Source: Planctomycetota bacterium
Lineage (GTDB): Bacteria; Planctomycetota; UBA1135; GCA-002686595
NCBI GenBank assembly: GCA_020853575.1
Contig: JADYYP010000075.1
Location: 1-64,000 of the forward strand
DNA: 64,000 nucleotides
Reading direction: 5' to 3'
Numbering within the stretch: position 1 is the stretch's first letter; the number at the start of each line of letters is the position of its first letter. Below, piece by piece: positions 25,255 through 34,003 of this stretch. Made by a program: the position numbers and the translations under genes. Below the pieces are notes generated by a model that had not been told where the DNA came from, did not search any database, and worked only from the letters and a program-made list of their open reading frames with translations.

Positions 25255-25737
25255 CTAGAAGGGCGTGTCATCCACGTCGACCGGCGGTTGCTCGGGCGCG
25301 TGCCCGCCCGATCCAGTAGCGCCGCCGGAGTATCCGCCGGCGTAGCCGCCGGGGCCGTCGTCACCTCCGCCGCCGCCTTCCCGAGCACCGGCGGCGCCGC
25401 CCGCGCCAGCGCCCACGAACTGCCAGTCATCGCCAACGACGTAGAGCTTGCTGCGCTTCTCGCCGGACTGCTTGTCGTCCCATTGGTCGAGGCGCAAGGA
25501 GCCCTCGATGAAGGCCGTCTTGCCCTTGTCGTGGTACTTGGCGAAGGCCTCGCCGCGCTTGCCGAAGAAGGTCACGTCGACGAACGTCGCCTCCTCCTTC
25601 CACTCGCCCTGGGCATCCTTGAAGCGCCGGTTGACCGCCAGGCCGAACTTGCAGACCGCGTTGCCGTTGGACAGGTAGCGCACCTCGGGCTTGCGCGTCA
25701 GATTGCCCATCAGAATCACTTTGTTGTAGCTGGCCAT
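25255..25737 (-). CDS. ssb: Single-stranded DNA-binding protein
   Basis: A 160-residue SSB starting MASYNKVILMGNLTRKPEVR. Residues 1-110 form the OB-fold (VCKFGLAVNRRF, FVDVTFFGKRGEA), followed by a Gly-rich disordered linker and the acidic C-terminal tip VDVDDTPF that binds replication and repair proteins. It coats single-stranded DNA as a tetramer. The ATG at 25737 is the family start; an in-frame extension to 25809 is not. A TATACT box lies upstream. Confidence 0.95.
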   Translation of the reverse strand: MASYNKVILMGNLTRKPEVRYLSNGNAVCKFGLAVNRRFKDAQGEWKEEATFVDVTFFGKRGEAFAKYHDKGKTAFIEGSLRLDQWDDKQSGEKRSKLYVVGDDWQFVGAGAGGAAGAREGGGGGDDGPGGYAGGYSGGATGSGGHAPEQPPVDVDDTPF

Positions 25738-25787
25738 GCTCTCGGCACCTTGGGAATCCGTCGACGAGGAATACAGGCGAAGCGCGC

Positions 25788-25793
25788 AGTATA
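25788..25793 (-). promoter_or_regulatory. TATACT -10 box upstream of ssb
   Basis: On the minus strand GCTATACT ends about 50 bases before the ssb start codon. TATACT differs from the sigma70 consensus TATAAT by one base. No convincing -35 hexamer is at the right distance. Confidence 0.4.
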
Positions 25794-25845
25794 GCGGCGG
25801 GCCTCGCATGGACAGTGCGCGAGTGCACTCCTACGATTCGAATCC

Positions 25846-26217
25846 ATGAACATGACCGAGGCCCAGAGCAGCAAGGGTGGCGCGGAGCGCAGGCGCTGGC
25901 CGCGCGCGCAGTGCGAGTTGCCGATCACGCTCGCCATCGACGGCCGCGAGCATGCGGCCAAGTTGCGCGACTTGAGCCGCGCGGGCGTGTGCTTTTACCT
26001 CGAGCGCTCGCTGCCGCTGATGACCGTGCTCGGGCTGGTCCTGGATCTCAAGGTCGACGGCAAGGCGCACAAGGTGCGCGCGAAGGGTGCCGTGGTGCGC
26101 TGCGAGAAGCTCAGCCCCGCGCTCCAGCACTACGAGATCGCGCTGTTCCTGCACGACGTCACCGAGAGCGACCGCGCCTTGATCGATGTGCATGTCGCTG
26201 CCCGCGAGGCACGCTAG
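25846..26217 (+). CDS. PilZ-domain protein
   Basis: A 123-residue protein made of one PilZ domain. The c-di-GMP-binding motifs are present: RRRWPRAQ at about 16-23 (RXXXR type) and DLSRAGVCF at about 42-50 (D/NXSXXG). PilZ proteins bind cyclic di-GMP and change motility, adhesion, polysaccharide export or gene expression through a partner. There is no second domain. It is divergent from ssb and is followed by tandem 14-bp repeats, so no partner can be inferred from context. Confidence 0.82.
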   Translation: MNMTEAQSSKGGAERRRWPRAQCELPITLAIDGREHAAKLRDLSRAGVCFYLERSLPLMTVLGLVLDLKVDGKAHKVRAKGAVVRCEKLSPALQHYEIALFLHDVTESDRALIDVHVAAREAR

Positions 26218-26238
26218 CCCAGCGGCACGCCGCGCGGG

Positions 26239-26308
26239 CCCCAGCTGACACGCCCCAGCTGACACGCCCCAGCTGACACGCCCCAGCTGACACGTCCGAG
26301 CTGGCAGG
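26239..26308. repeat. 14-bp tandem repeat, four exact copies plus one decayed
   Basis: CCCCAGCTGACACG occurs four times without a gap (26239-26252, 26253-26266, 26267-26280, 26281-26294) followed by a decayed copy (26295-26308). Each unit contains CAGCTG, itself a palindrome. The array lies between the pilZ and icd genes. Confidence 0.95.
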
Positions 26309-26479
26309 CCCGAATTCACGCGCCACGCGGGCCCGCGGTGTCGACCCAGCGGAGGCCGCTCGCACCACGCGGCCATTCGAAACCGGTTTCCTGCGCTCTC
26401 CGTCGCAGGCAAACTCCCTCGGCCATCTGTTAGCGTGCGCGGCTCGCGCGCCTCGACACGCCGACTTTGGAGCGCCCCT

Positions 26480-28711
26480 ATGAGCCAAGCGACCACGATC
26501 TACTACACGCACACCGACGAAGCCCCGGCCCTCGCCACCTATTCCTTCCTGCCCATGGTGCAGGCCTTCGTGAAGGGCACGGGCATCGCCATCGAGACGC
26601 GCGACATCTCGCTCTCCGGACGCATCCTCGCGGCCTTCGCCGACAAGCTGCCCGCGGCGCAACGCGTGCCCGACGCGCTGGCCGAGCTCGGACGGCTCGC
26701 CGAGCGGCCCGAGGCCAACATCATCAAGCTGCCCAACATCAGCGCCTCGGTGCCGCAGCTCAAGGCGGCCATCGCCGAGCTCAAGGCCAAGGGGTTCGCG
26801 CTGCCGGAGTACGTCGACGATCCGAAGAGCGACGCCGACAAGGACGCGAAGAAGCGCTACGACAAGGTCAAGGGCAGCGCCGTGAACCCCGTGCTGCGCG
26901 AAGGCAACTCCGACCGACGCGCACCGGCCTCGGTCAAGGCCTACGCGCGCGCCAATCCGCACAAGATGGGCGCGTGGTCGAAGGACAGCCGCACGCACGT
27001 GGCGCACATGGCGGCCGGCGATTTCTACGGCAACGAGAAGTCGGTCGTGCTGCCCGCGTCGACGACGGTGTCGATCGAGCACGTGGCGACCGACGGGAAG
27101 GTCACCAAGCTCGCCAGCGGGATCGCGTTGGATGCCGGCACGGTGGCGGACGCGACTTATTTGTCGAAGAAGGCGCTGTGCAAGTTCTTCGCGGACGAGC
27201 TCGCGGACGCACGCGCGCGCGGAGTGCTGTTCTCGGTGCACCTGAAGGCGACCATGATGAAGGTCTCCGACCCGATTCTCTTCGGGTACGCGGTGCAGGC
27301 CTATTTCGCGGCCGTTTTCGCCAAGCACGGCGCGGCACTGGCGCGCTGCGGCGCCGACGCGCGCAACGGCCTGGGTGACGTGCTCGCCAAGGTCGCGACG
27401 CTTCCCGAGGCGGAGCGCAGCGCGGTCGAGGCCGATTTCGCGGCGGCGCTGAGGACGGGTCCGGCGCTCGCCATGGTCAACAGCGACAAGGGCATCACCA
27501 ATCTGCACGTGCCCAGCGACGTGATCATCGACGCCTCGATGCCGGCGATGATCCGCGACTCGGGCCGCATGTGGAACGCCGCGGGCAAGCTCGAGGACAC
27601 CAAGGCCGTGATCCCCGACCGCTGCTACGCCGGGGTGTACCAGGCCGTGATCGATGACTGTCGGACCAACGGCGCCATCGACCCGCGCACCGCGGGCTCG
27701 GTTTCCAACGTCGGACTGATGGCCAAAAAGGCCGAGGAATACGGCTCGCACGACAAGACCTTCGAAATCGCGGCCGACGGTGCCGTGCGGGTCGTCGACG
27801 CCTCTGGCAAAGCGCTGCTCGAGCACAACGTCGAGCGCGGCGACATCTGGCGCATGTGCACGGTCGTGCACGAGGCGATCGTCGACTGGGTCAAGCTCGC
27901 GGTGAAGCGCGCACGGCTCTCCAAGACACCCGCGGTGTTCTGGCTCGATCCGGCGCGGGCGCACGATGCGACGCTCCTGCACATCGTGGAGGCGTGTCTG
28001 GCCAAGCACGACACCAAGGGGCTCGAGCTGCACTTCCTCGCGCCGATCGAGGCCACGCGCTTCTCGCTCGCGCGTCTGCGCAAGGGCCAGGACACGATCT
28101 CGGTCACGGGCAACGTGCTGCGCGACTACCTGACCGACTTGTTCCCGATCCTCGAAGTGGGCACCAGCGCCAAGGTGCTTTCGATCGTGCCGCTGATGAA
28201 GGGTGGCGGCCTGTTCGAGACCGGCGCGGGCGGCTCGGCGCCGAAACACGTGCAACAGTTCCAGGAGGAGAACTACCTGCGCTGGGACTCGCTCGGCGAA
28301 TTCCTGGCGCTCGCCGCCTCGTTCGAGCACCTGGCCGACTCCACCGGCCACGCCAAGGCCCGCGTCCTGGCGAAGACGCTCGATCAGGCCAGCGCCGCCT
28401 ACTTGATGAACGACAAGGGGCCCGCGCGGAAGATCGGCGGCCTGGACAACCGCGGCAGCCACTTCTATCTCGCGCTGTACTGGGCACAGGCGCTGGCGAC
28501 GCAGAGCGACGACCGCGAACTCGCCGCGCGCTTCGGGCCGATCTCCAGAGCGCTGAACGACAGTGAGGCCGCGATTTCGTCCGAGTTGAGTGCCTGCCAG
28601 GGACGGCCGGTCGACCTCGGCGGCTACTACCGCCCGGATCCGACCAGGGCCGCCGCAGCGCTGCGCCCGAGCGCCACGCTCAACGCCATCATCGACGGCG
28701 CGGCGCGGTAG
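26480..28711 (+). CDS. icd: Isocitrate dehydrogenase, NADP-dependent, monomeric
   Basis: A 743-residue enzyme of the monomeric IDH family (usual length ~740). It starts [20 protein letters not shown] and shows family segments such as [36 protein letters not shown] and [20 protein letters not shown]. It oxidatively decarboxylates isocitrate to 2-oxoglutarate in the TCA cycle, making NADPH. An ATG at 26435 starts a longer frame but family members begin at MSQ/MST. The tandem repeat array lies 170 bp upstream and may hold or affect its promoter. Confidence 0.95.
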   Translation: MSQATTIYYTHTDEAPALATYSFLPMVQAFVKGTGIAIETRDISLSGRILAAFADKLPAAQRVPDALAELGRLAERPEANIIKLPNISASVPQLKAAIAELKAKGFALPEYVDDPKSDADKDAKKRYDKVKGSAVNPVLREGNSDRRAPASVKAYARANPHKMGAWSKDSRTHVAHMAAGDFYGNEKSVVLPASTTVSIEHVATDGKVTKLASGIALDAGTVADATYLSKKALCKFFADELADARARGVLFSVHLKATMMKVSDPILFGYAVQAYFAAVFAKHGAALARCGADARNGLGDVLAKVATLPEAERSAVEADFAAALRTGPALAMVNSDKGITNLHVPSDVIIDASMPAMIRDSGRMWNAAGKLEDTKAVIPDRCYAGVYQAVIDDCRTNGAIDPRTAGSVSNVGLMAKKAEEYGSHDKTFEIAADGAVRVVDASGKALLEHNVERGDIWRMCTVVHEAIVDWVKLAVKRARLSKTPAVFWLDPARAHDATLLHIVEACLAKHDTKGLELHFLAPIEATRFSLARLRKGQDTISVTGNVLRDYLTDLFPILEVGTSAKVLSIVPLMKGGGLFETGAGGSAPKHVQQFQEENYLRWDSLGEFLALAASFEHLADSTGHAKARVLAKTLDQASAAYLMNDKGPARKIGGLDNRGSHFYLALYWAQALATQSDDRELAARFGPISRALNDSEAAISSELSACQGRPVDLGGYYRPDPTRAAAALRPSATLNAIIDGAAR

Positions 28712-28746
28712 CCCGCGCACGCACGTCGCCCGTTTCCCGCGCCGCG

Positions 28747-28766
28747 CTTCCAGTGATCGCTGGGAG
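28747..28766. terminator. Hairpin between convergent icd and frameshifted gene
   Basis: CTTCCAG (28747-28753) can pair with CTGGGAG (28760-28766), 7 bp with one G-T wobble and a 6-base loop, in the short space between two convergent genes. No U-tract follows, so it is a weak candidate. Confidence 0.35.
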
Positions 28767-28804
28767 TGCGTTCGCTGCAATTGCGTTCGCCGCCGCGCGC
28801 AACA

Positions 28805-29904
28805 CTACGGTTGCAGCGTGAAGCGCACGCCGTTCGAGAGATTGGTGGTCTTGGGCGCGGGCGGATCGCGCAGCCACACTTGGCTCCACAGGGTCTGACC
28901 CGCCGCGAGCGGCGTCCCAAGCGCGTTGGGATGAGCAGCCACCCATGCGAGGAAGTCCAGTGCCAGCGCTCCGTCGCATTGACCGGAGCTGCCAGCGCTC
29001 GACTGCACGAGCGTGCGCTGCGAGGGCGGCTTGACGCACAGATAGCTCGTGCTGCCCACCGCCCAAGGCTGCGCGAGCGCACCCGACACCGAGTAGACAG
29101 GATCGCCGAGCGCTGGCCTTCGATGTTCGCGCAAGCCAGCGTGAATCCGCTGGCAGCGCTAGCGCTGGGATTGCCCGCGGCGCTCATCGCCGGCGCGCAG
29201 CCGGAGCTGGTCGTCCCCGAGGTGCAGTACGCCACCGCTGGCGCTTGGCCCATGTCGCGCAGCTCGAAGTTGTCGATGCCCGGCGAGCCGAAGCTCGCGA
29301 TGCCCACGCGATTGGAGAGCAACGGCGCGAGCGGTGACGCGAGCACGCCCGCGAGTTGGAAGTGCTCGTCGGTCGCGCCGTCGAAGTTGCTGTCGATGTC
29401 CAGGTTCGCGACGTCGCCAGCGCCAGTGAAGTACACCGTCATGCGACCCGCAGGGAGCGCTTGCGCCAAGTCGAAGTACCCCGGCGAGCCCCAGCTCGCG
29501 CCGGCGTTGACGCCGTACCAGAAATAGACTCGGTCGTAGAGGCCGTCCCCGTCGTTGTCCTGCACTTTGACGAACGCACCCAGCCAGTCGGGCCGAGCGC
29601 CGAGCAAGACGCCGACGTAGAACAGATTCGGACCTTGGATGCGCGGCAGGAAGTCCAGCGTGACGCGCTGGTCGCGCCAATCGGCATTGGCGCTGTTGTG
29701 CATCGCCCAGTGGTGGTCCCCACCGGTCGAGTACGCCTGGCCATTCGAGATCAGGAACGCGCCATTCTGCACGCTCCACGCAGCCCCCAGCGGACCATTG
29801 GGCTGGTTGAAGTCGTCGGTCCACAAACCTTGGGCGAGCGCCGGGGAGGCGAGCGAGCACAGCGCGAGCGAAGACCAAGCGCGCAAGAAAACACTGGAGT
29901 TCAT
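28805..29904 (-). pseudogene. Secreted beta-sandwich protein, broken by a 1-bp frameshift
   Basis: From the ATG at 29904 there is a signal peptide (MNSSVFLRAWSSLALCSLAS), then a beta-rich LamG/keto-hydrolase-like domain (GLWTDDFNQPNGPLGAAWSV to GIDNFELRDMG). The C-terminal domain begins YCTSGTTSSGCAPAMSAAGN and reads to NIEGQRSAIL, where the frame shifts near 29094-29100. In the next frame it continues YSVSGALAQPWAVGSTSYLC and ends FTLQP with TAG at 28805. The family usually has LFYSVSG here, so one base (probably a T) is missing. This C-terminal domain is one I know from planctomycete secreted proteins. A real mutation or a sequencing error are both possible. Confidence 0.75.
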
Positions 29905-29997
29905 GGGAGCATGCAAGCGTCGCGGGCCGACCCATGTTCGACGAAATCCGCGAACAAGCCGCGCTCGAAGCCGGGCGCTCACTCGCCGCAGTGACGA

Positions 29998-30861
29998 CTA
30001 GCGTTCCTTCACCCGAGACAACTCGAGCACGCGCTCGATCCCGCCGAAGTCCTTGTGCAAGCGCGCAATCCACCCGGCGTCGCGAGCGATCTCGAGCGCG
30101 CGCGGGGCCTGCCCCAGGCCGAGCTCGATCAACACCAGCCCCTCCGGCGCGACCAACTCGCGCGTGGCCGTGCTCAAACGTCGCAACCACACCTCGCGGT
30201 CGTGCTCCGGCGTGAACAGCGCTAGCGCCGGCTCGAACTCGCGCACGTCGATCGCCAGCGAAGCGCGCTGCGCGGGATCGATGTACGGCGGGTTGGACAC
30301 GAGCAGGTCGAACGGGGCTGCGAACGCGAGCGCCTCGGGCCCATCGCCCTCGACGAAGTCCACGCGCGCGCCGAGCGCCTCGGCGTTGGCCCGCGCCACC
30401 CCGAGCGCCCCGGCAGAGATGTCGACGGCGCACACGCGAGCGGCGGAGCACTCCAGCGCCAAGCTGATCGCCAGGCACCCCGACCCCGTCCCGACGTCGG
30501 CGATGCGCTCGAAGCTGCGCGTCTTGGCGCGTTCTCGCGCCAAGTCGACGATCAGCTCGGTCTCGGGGCGTGGGACGAGCACGTTGGAGTCGACGCGAAA
30601 CGGACGACCATAGAACTCGCGCGCGCCGGTGATGTAGGCGACCGGCTCGAACTTCCCGCGGCGCCCGAGCAGCGCGCGCGCCGCCGCGAGCTCCGCCTCG
30701 CTGACGGGCCGATCGAGCTGCAGGAACAGCTGGAGCCGTGAAAGTCCGAGCGCGGAGGCCACCAACAACTCGGCTTCGAGCCGCGGCTCGCCCGTTCCTT
30801 TGCGCGTCAGGAACTCGCGAGCACGCGCGAGCATCTCTCCGGCGGTGCGCGGAGCATCCAT
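29998..30861 (-). CDS. prmC: Release factor glutamine methyltransferase
   Basis: A 287-residue SAM-dependent enzyme that methylates the glutamine of the GGQ motif in release factors. The N-terminal helical domain (residues 1-80) recognises the factor; the Rossmann domain has DVGTGSGCLAISLAL for SAM and VSNPPYI, the NPPY motif that binds the glutamine side chain. It lies two genes downstream of prfA, its substrate, in the same direction, the common rpmE-prfA-prmC order with a membrane protein gene inserted. Confidence 0.94.
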   Translation of the reverse strand: MDAPRTAGEMLARAREFLTRKGTGEPRLEAELLVASALGLSRLQLFLQLDRPVSEAELAAARALLGRRGKFEPVAYITGAREFYGRPFRVDSNVLVPRPETELIVDLARERAKTRSFERIADVGTGSGCLAISLALECSAARVCAVDISAGALGVARANAEALGARVDFVEGDGPEALAFAAPFDLLVSNPPYIDPAQRASLAIDVREFEPALALFTPEHDREVWLRRLSTATRELVAPEGLVLIELGLGQAPRALEIARDAGWIARLHKDFGGIERVLELSRVKER

Positions 30862-30975
30862 CGAAGACCGCTCCTCAATCCGTTCCGGAGGCCGGACGAC
30901 CAGCGCACCGCAGGCAGCGAGAGGTCCGCGCCTGTAGCCCGCCGAAGGAAACCGGCTCGTGGAACTCGCGCCCGC

Positions 30976-31764
30976 TCAACCCTGGGCCGAGCCCGCGGCG
31001 CCGGGATCGCCACGCTTGCGTCGACGCTCTTCGGCCCGCGCCTCGGCTTGCGCGCGCTTCTTGGCTTCGCCGTGCGCCTTGGCTTCCTTCATCGCCAAGA
31101 ACATGGTGTAGCCAGCAAAACCACCCGCGCCGGTGACGCCCAGCGATCCGACGATCGCCAGTAGCTTGGGCAGCGCCTCGAAGTCCTTGACCGCGACCAC
31201 GATCACGTTGACGAACGCGGCGAGACCGAACATCGGGATCACCAGCGCCATCATCGGATTGAACTTGCCTCCGCGCGCGTAGCCGTGCACGCCGCACCAG
31301 GCGAGCACACCGACCGCCAGGCCCGAGGCCTCGATCATCCCCTGCCAGGCGGGTGCGATCAGGGTGAGCCCGATCCCGGCCAGGATCACGACGTAGGACG
31401 CGAGGGGCAGCGCCAACTTGTGCGCCTTGCCCAGCCCATCGAGCGGAGTCTTGCCACCGTGCGCGAACTCGACGCCACAGTAGGCCACCCAGCCGCCGAG
31501 CAGGATCACCGCCTTGGCACCCAGTCGGGCCAGATTGAAGCCCTCGGGCACGAGCCAAGGCAGGAGCGTCGCCACCACCAGGAACAGCGCCGCCTTCTGC
31601 AGCATCAAGGGCGCTTTCTCGATCTCCTGCGGAGCGGCCGAGGGAGCGCGCGCGGCGCTCGGCGCGGCCGCATTCGCGGGCTCGGCCGGCATGGGCTCGA
31701 GTTCCTGCAGCGGTTCGAGATCGTGGAGGTCCGAGTTCGCGCCGGCTTCGTTGGCGTTCGACAT
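30976..31764 (-). CDS. Hypothetical membrane protein between prfA and prmC
   Basis: A 262-residue protein starting at the ATG at 31764. An acidic and Pro/Ala-rich N-terminus of ~50 residues is followed by about five hydrophobic helices (ALFLVVATLLPWLV, VILLGGWVAYCGVEFAHG, ASYVVILAGIGLTLI, GLAVGVLAWCGVHGY, VIPMFGLAAFVNVIVVA) and a basic, Ala/Glu/Arg-rich tail. I do not recognise the family. Its place inside the prfA-prmC operon suggests co-expression with translation genes, not necessarily a role in termination. Confidence 0.65.
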   Translation of the reverse strand: MSNANEAGANSDLHDLEPLQELEPMPAEPANAAAPSAARAPSAAPQEIEKAPLMLQKAALFLVVATLLPWLVPEGFNLARLGAKAVILLGGWVAYCGVEFAHGGKTPLDGLGKAHKLALPLASYVVILAGIGLTLIAPAWQGMIEASGLAVGVLAWCGVHGYARGGKFNPMMALVIPMFGLAAFVNVIVVAVKDFEALPKLLAIVGSLGVTGAGGFAGYTMFLAMKEAKAHGEAKKRAQAEARAEERRRKRGDPGAAGSAQG

Positions 31765-31855
31765 CACTCAGCTCTTCGGGACATTGGAATGGGTTGCAAC
31801 GCTGTGGAACGCGCGCGGTTCAGGAGTCGTCGCCCGGCGTGTACCTCTGGCGCTC

Positions 31856-32929
31856 TCACAGGTCACGGATGCGCGCTTCGCGCTCCATGGCCTCGAGGGC
31901 CTCGAACATGGGAGAGAGCTTACCCGCGAGGATTTGCTCCAGGGAGTAGTTCTCGTTCACGCGGTGGTCGGTGACGCGGTTCTGCGGCCAATTGTAGGTG
32001 CGGACGCGCGCATTGCGGTCTCCGGTGCCCACCTGGCTCTTGCGCAGGGCGGCGCGCTCGGCATCGCGTTTCTGCTGCTCCGCCTCGAACAAGCGCGAAC
32101 GCAACACCCGCATGGCCCGAGCGCGATTCTTGTGCTGTGACTTCTCGTCCATGCACACCACCATGGTGCCGGTGGGAAGGTGCGTGATGCGCACCGCGGA
32201 TTCGGTCTTGTTGACGTGTTGGCCGCCGGCACCGCCGGCGCGCATGGTGTCGATGCGCAGGTCGGCTGGATTGATGTCGAGCTCGACGTCCTCGACCTCG
32301 GGCAACACGGCGACGGTGGCCGCTGAGGTGTGGATCCGGCCCTGCGCCTCGGTCGCGGGCACGCGCTGCACACGGTGCCCGCCGGACTCGAAGCGCAGCT
32401 TGCGCCACACGTCGTCGCCCTCGACCGCCAACACGACCTCCTTGAAGCCGCCGACGTCGGAGCGCGCCACGTCGAACACCTCGTAGCGCCATCCGGGTTG
32501 GGTGGCGAAGTAGTGCTCGTAGATGCGGAACAGATCGGCCGCGAACAACGAGGCCTCGTCGCCGCCGGTCCCGGCGCGGATCTCCATGATCACCTTGCGC
32601 CGATCGTCGCCCTCCTGGGCGATCAGCACGTCGATGATCTCTTCGTCGATGTGCCGGCGCTCGCCTTCGATGGCCGCGAGTTCCTCGCGCGCCAGCGGAG
32701 CCATCTCCGCGTCGGCGAGCAGCGCCTGCGCGTCGGCCTGCCGACGTTCGAGCTCCTGCATGCGCCCCAAGAGCAGCGCCTTCTTCTCCAGCCCGCCGCG
32801 CTCGCGCAAGATCGCCGGCACGCGCTTGCCGTCGGCCGCGACCTCGGCCGACGAGAGTCTCTCCGTCAGCTCGTCGTAGCGGGCCTTGGCCTCGCGCAAC
32901 TTGTCGAGCAATGCGCCGGAGAGGACCAT
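31856..32929 (-). CDS. prfA: Peptide chain release factor 1
   Basis: A 357-residue class I release factor. GAGGQHVNKTESAVRITHL contains the GGQ motif that triggers peptide release. RVPATEAQGRIHTSA contains PAT, the codon-recognition tripeptide of RF1, so it should read UAA and UAG. Most genes in the window that I can check end in TGA or TAG. It is followed by a membrane protein gene and prmC and preceded by rpmE, 65 bp upstream. Confidence 0.96.
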   Translation of the reverse strand: MVLSGALLDKLREAKARYDELTERLSSAEVAADGKRVPAILRERGGLEKKALLLGRMQELERRQADAQALLADAEMAPLAREELAAIEGERRHIDEEIIDVLIAQEGDDRRKVIMEIRAGTGGDEASLFAADLFRIYEHYFATQPGWRYEVFDVARSDVGGFKEVVLAVEGDDVWRKLRFESGGHRVQRVPATEAQGRIHTSAATVAVLPEVEDVELDINPADLRIDTMRAGGAGGQHVNKTESAVRITHLPTGTMVVCMDEKSQHKNRARAMRVLRSRLFEAEQQKRDAERAALRKSQVGTGDRNARVRTYNWPQNRVTDHRVNENYSLEQILAGKLSPMFEALEAMEREARIRDL

Positions 32930-32994
32930 CGTCGCGGCCGGATCGTGCGCGAGCGTCCGTAGTCAGCGACCAACCACGCGGTCGGTCGCCGAGC

Positions 32995-33216
32995 TCACGC
33001 GGTCGGCTTCGCGCCGCTCTTCGAGCCGTAGCGCTTGATGAACGAGTCGATGCGGCCCGCGGCGTCGACGAACTTCTGCTTGCCCGAATAGAACGGGTGG
33101 CACACCGAGCAAATTTCGATGCGCAGCTCCTTCACGGTCGCGCGCGTCACGAAGTTGTTGCCGCAGCCGCAGTGGACCTTGCACTCGTAGTACTTGGGGT
33201 GGATGTCTGTCTTCAT
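32995..33216 (-). CDS. rpmE: Ribosomal protein bL31
   Basis: A 73-residue protein starting [20 protein letters not shown]. The cysteines (CKVHCGCGN and [13 protein letters not shown]) mark the zinc-binding C+ form of bL31. It forms a bridge between the ribosomal subunits and is close to the 5S RNA and A-site finger. It leads the rpmE-prfA-prmC group and has a good promoter 80-110 bp upstream. Confidence 0.96.
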   Translation of the reverse strand: MKTDIHPKYYECKVHCGCGNNFVTRATVKELRIEICSVCHPFYSGKQKFVDAAGRIDSFIKRYGSKSGAKPTA

Positions 33217-33299
33217 GGATGGTGCGCGCCGGGCGTGGTCGGCGCGACTGGGGTGGAGAGTGAGGGCTCGCTGGGTGCCGATCGCTGCGAGGGGCGAAG

Positions 33300-33329
33300 A
33301 GGATAGCTACGGTCGGGGCGAGCCCGCAA
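33300..33329 (-). promoter_or_regulatory. Candidate sigma70-type promoter of rpmE
   Basis: On the minus strand TTGCGG (33329-33324), an 18-base spacer and TATCCT (33305-33300) lie about 84 bases before the rpmE start. The -10 overlaps the last codons of maf, so rpmE-prfA-prmC can be transcribed separately. Confidence 0.5.
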
Positions 33330-33942
33330 GACCGGCGCCGGCTTCGCGCAGCAGCTCGAGCGTCAGCTGCACGGGCAGCCCGACGACGTTGTCGAAGCCA
33401 CCCTCCTCGAGCCTGGTGACGAAGCGGTCGGCGTGCTCCTGGATGGCGTAGCCACCGGCCTTGTCGCGCCACTCGAGCGACGCCACGTAGGCCTCGCGCT
33501 CCTGCGGCAGGATCTCGCGCATCGTCACCCATGTGCGCTCCGCCGCGCTCCAGCGCACGAAGTCCGGCGTGCGCACCACGCACACGCCGGTGATCACCTG
33601 ATGGCGCGAGCCGGAGAGGAGCTGCAACATGCCGTGCGCCTCGGTCTCGTCGGCGGGCTTGCCCAAGAGCCTCCACTGACCGCGTGCGCTGCGATCCTCG
33701 ACGGCCACGATCGTATCGGCGCCCAGGACTAGCTCGTGGACCAAGCCGCGCCGCGCACGTGCACGGGCGGACGCCAATGCCTTGCGCAGCGCGAGCTCGA
33801 GCGCGGCTTGCGAGGGATCCTGGAACTCCGCCAAGTCCTCGTCGACCGGGAGCGGGTCGAGCTCGAAGCTCACTCCGGCCGCGCCGAGCAACTCGCGCCG
33901 CCGCGGAGAGGCCGAAGCCAACACGATGCGCGGGGCGCTCAC
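33307..33942 (-). CDS. Maf-like nucleotide pyrophosphatase
   Basis: A 211-residue house-cleaning pyrophosphatase with a GTG start. SAPRIVLASASPRRRELL is the Maf signature (SxSPRRxELL), and DTIVAVEDRS and GGYAIQEHADRFV fit the other conserved regions. Maf proteins hydrolyse dTTP/UTP or modified nucleotides to monophosphates. It sits between rpmE and the endonuclease III-like gene in the same direction. Confidence 0.93.
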   Translation of the reverse strand: MSAPRIVLASASPRRRELLGAAGVSFELDPLPVDEDLAEFQDPSQAALELALRKALASARARARRGLVHELVLGADTIVAVEDRSARGQWRLLGKPADETEAHGMLQLLSGSRHQVITGVCVVRTPDFVRWSAAERTWVTMREILPQEREAYVASLEWRDKAGGYAIQEHADRFVTRLEEGGFDNVVGLPVQLTLELLREAGAGLAGSPRP

Positions 33943-34003
33943 GCCCGACTCCCAGGCGCGGCGCGAGCCGCGGCCGGCACACAGCTGCGCGCGGGAGCCG
34001 TCC

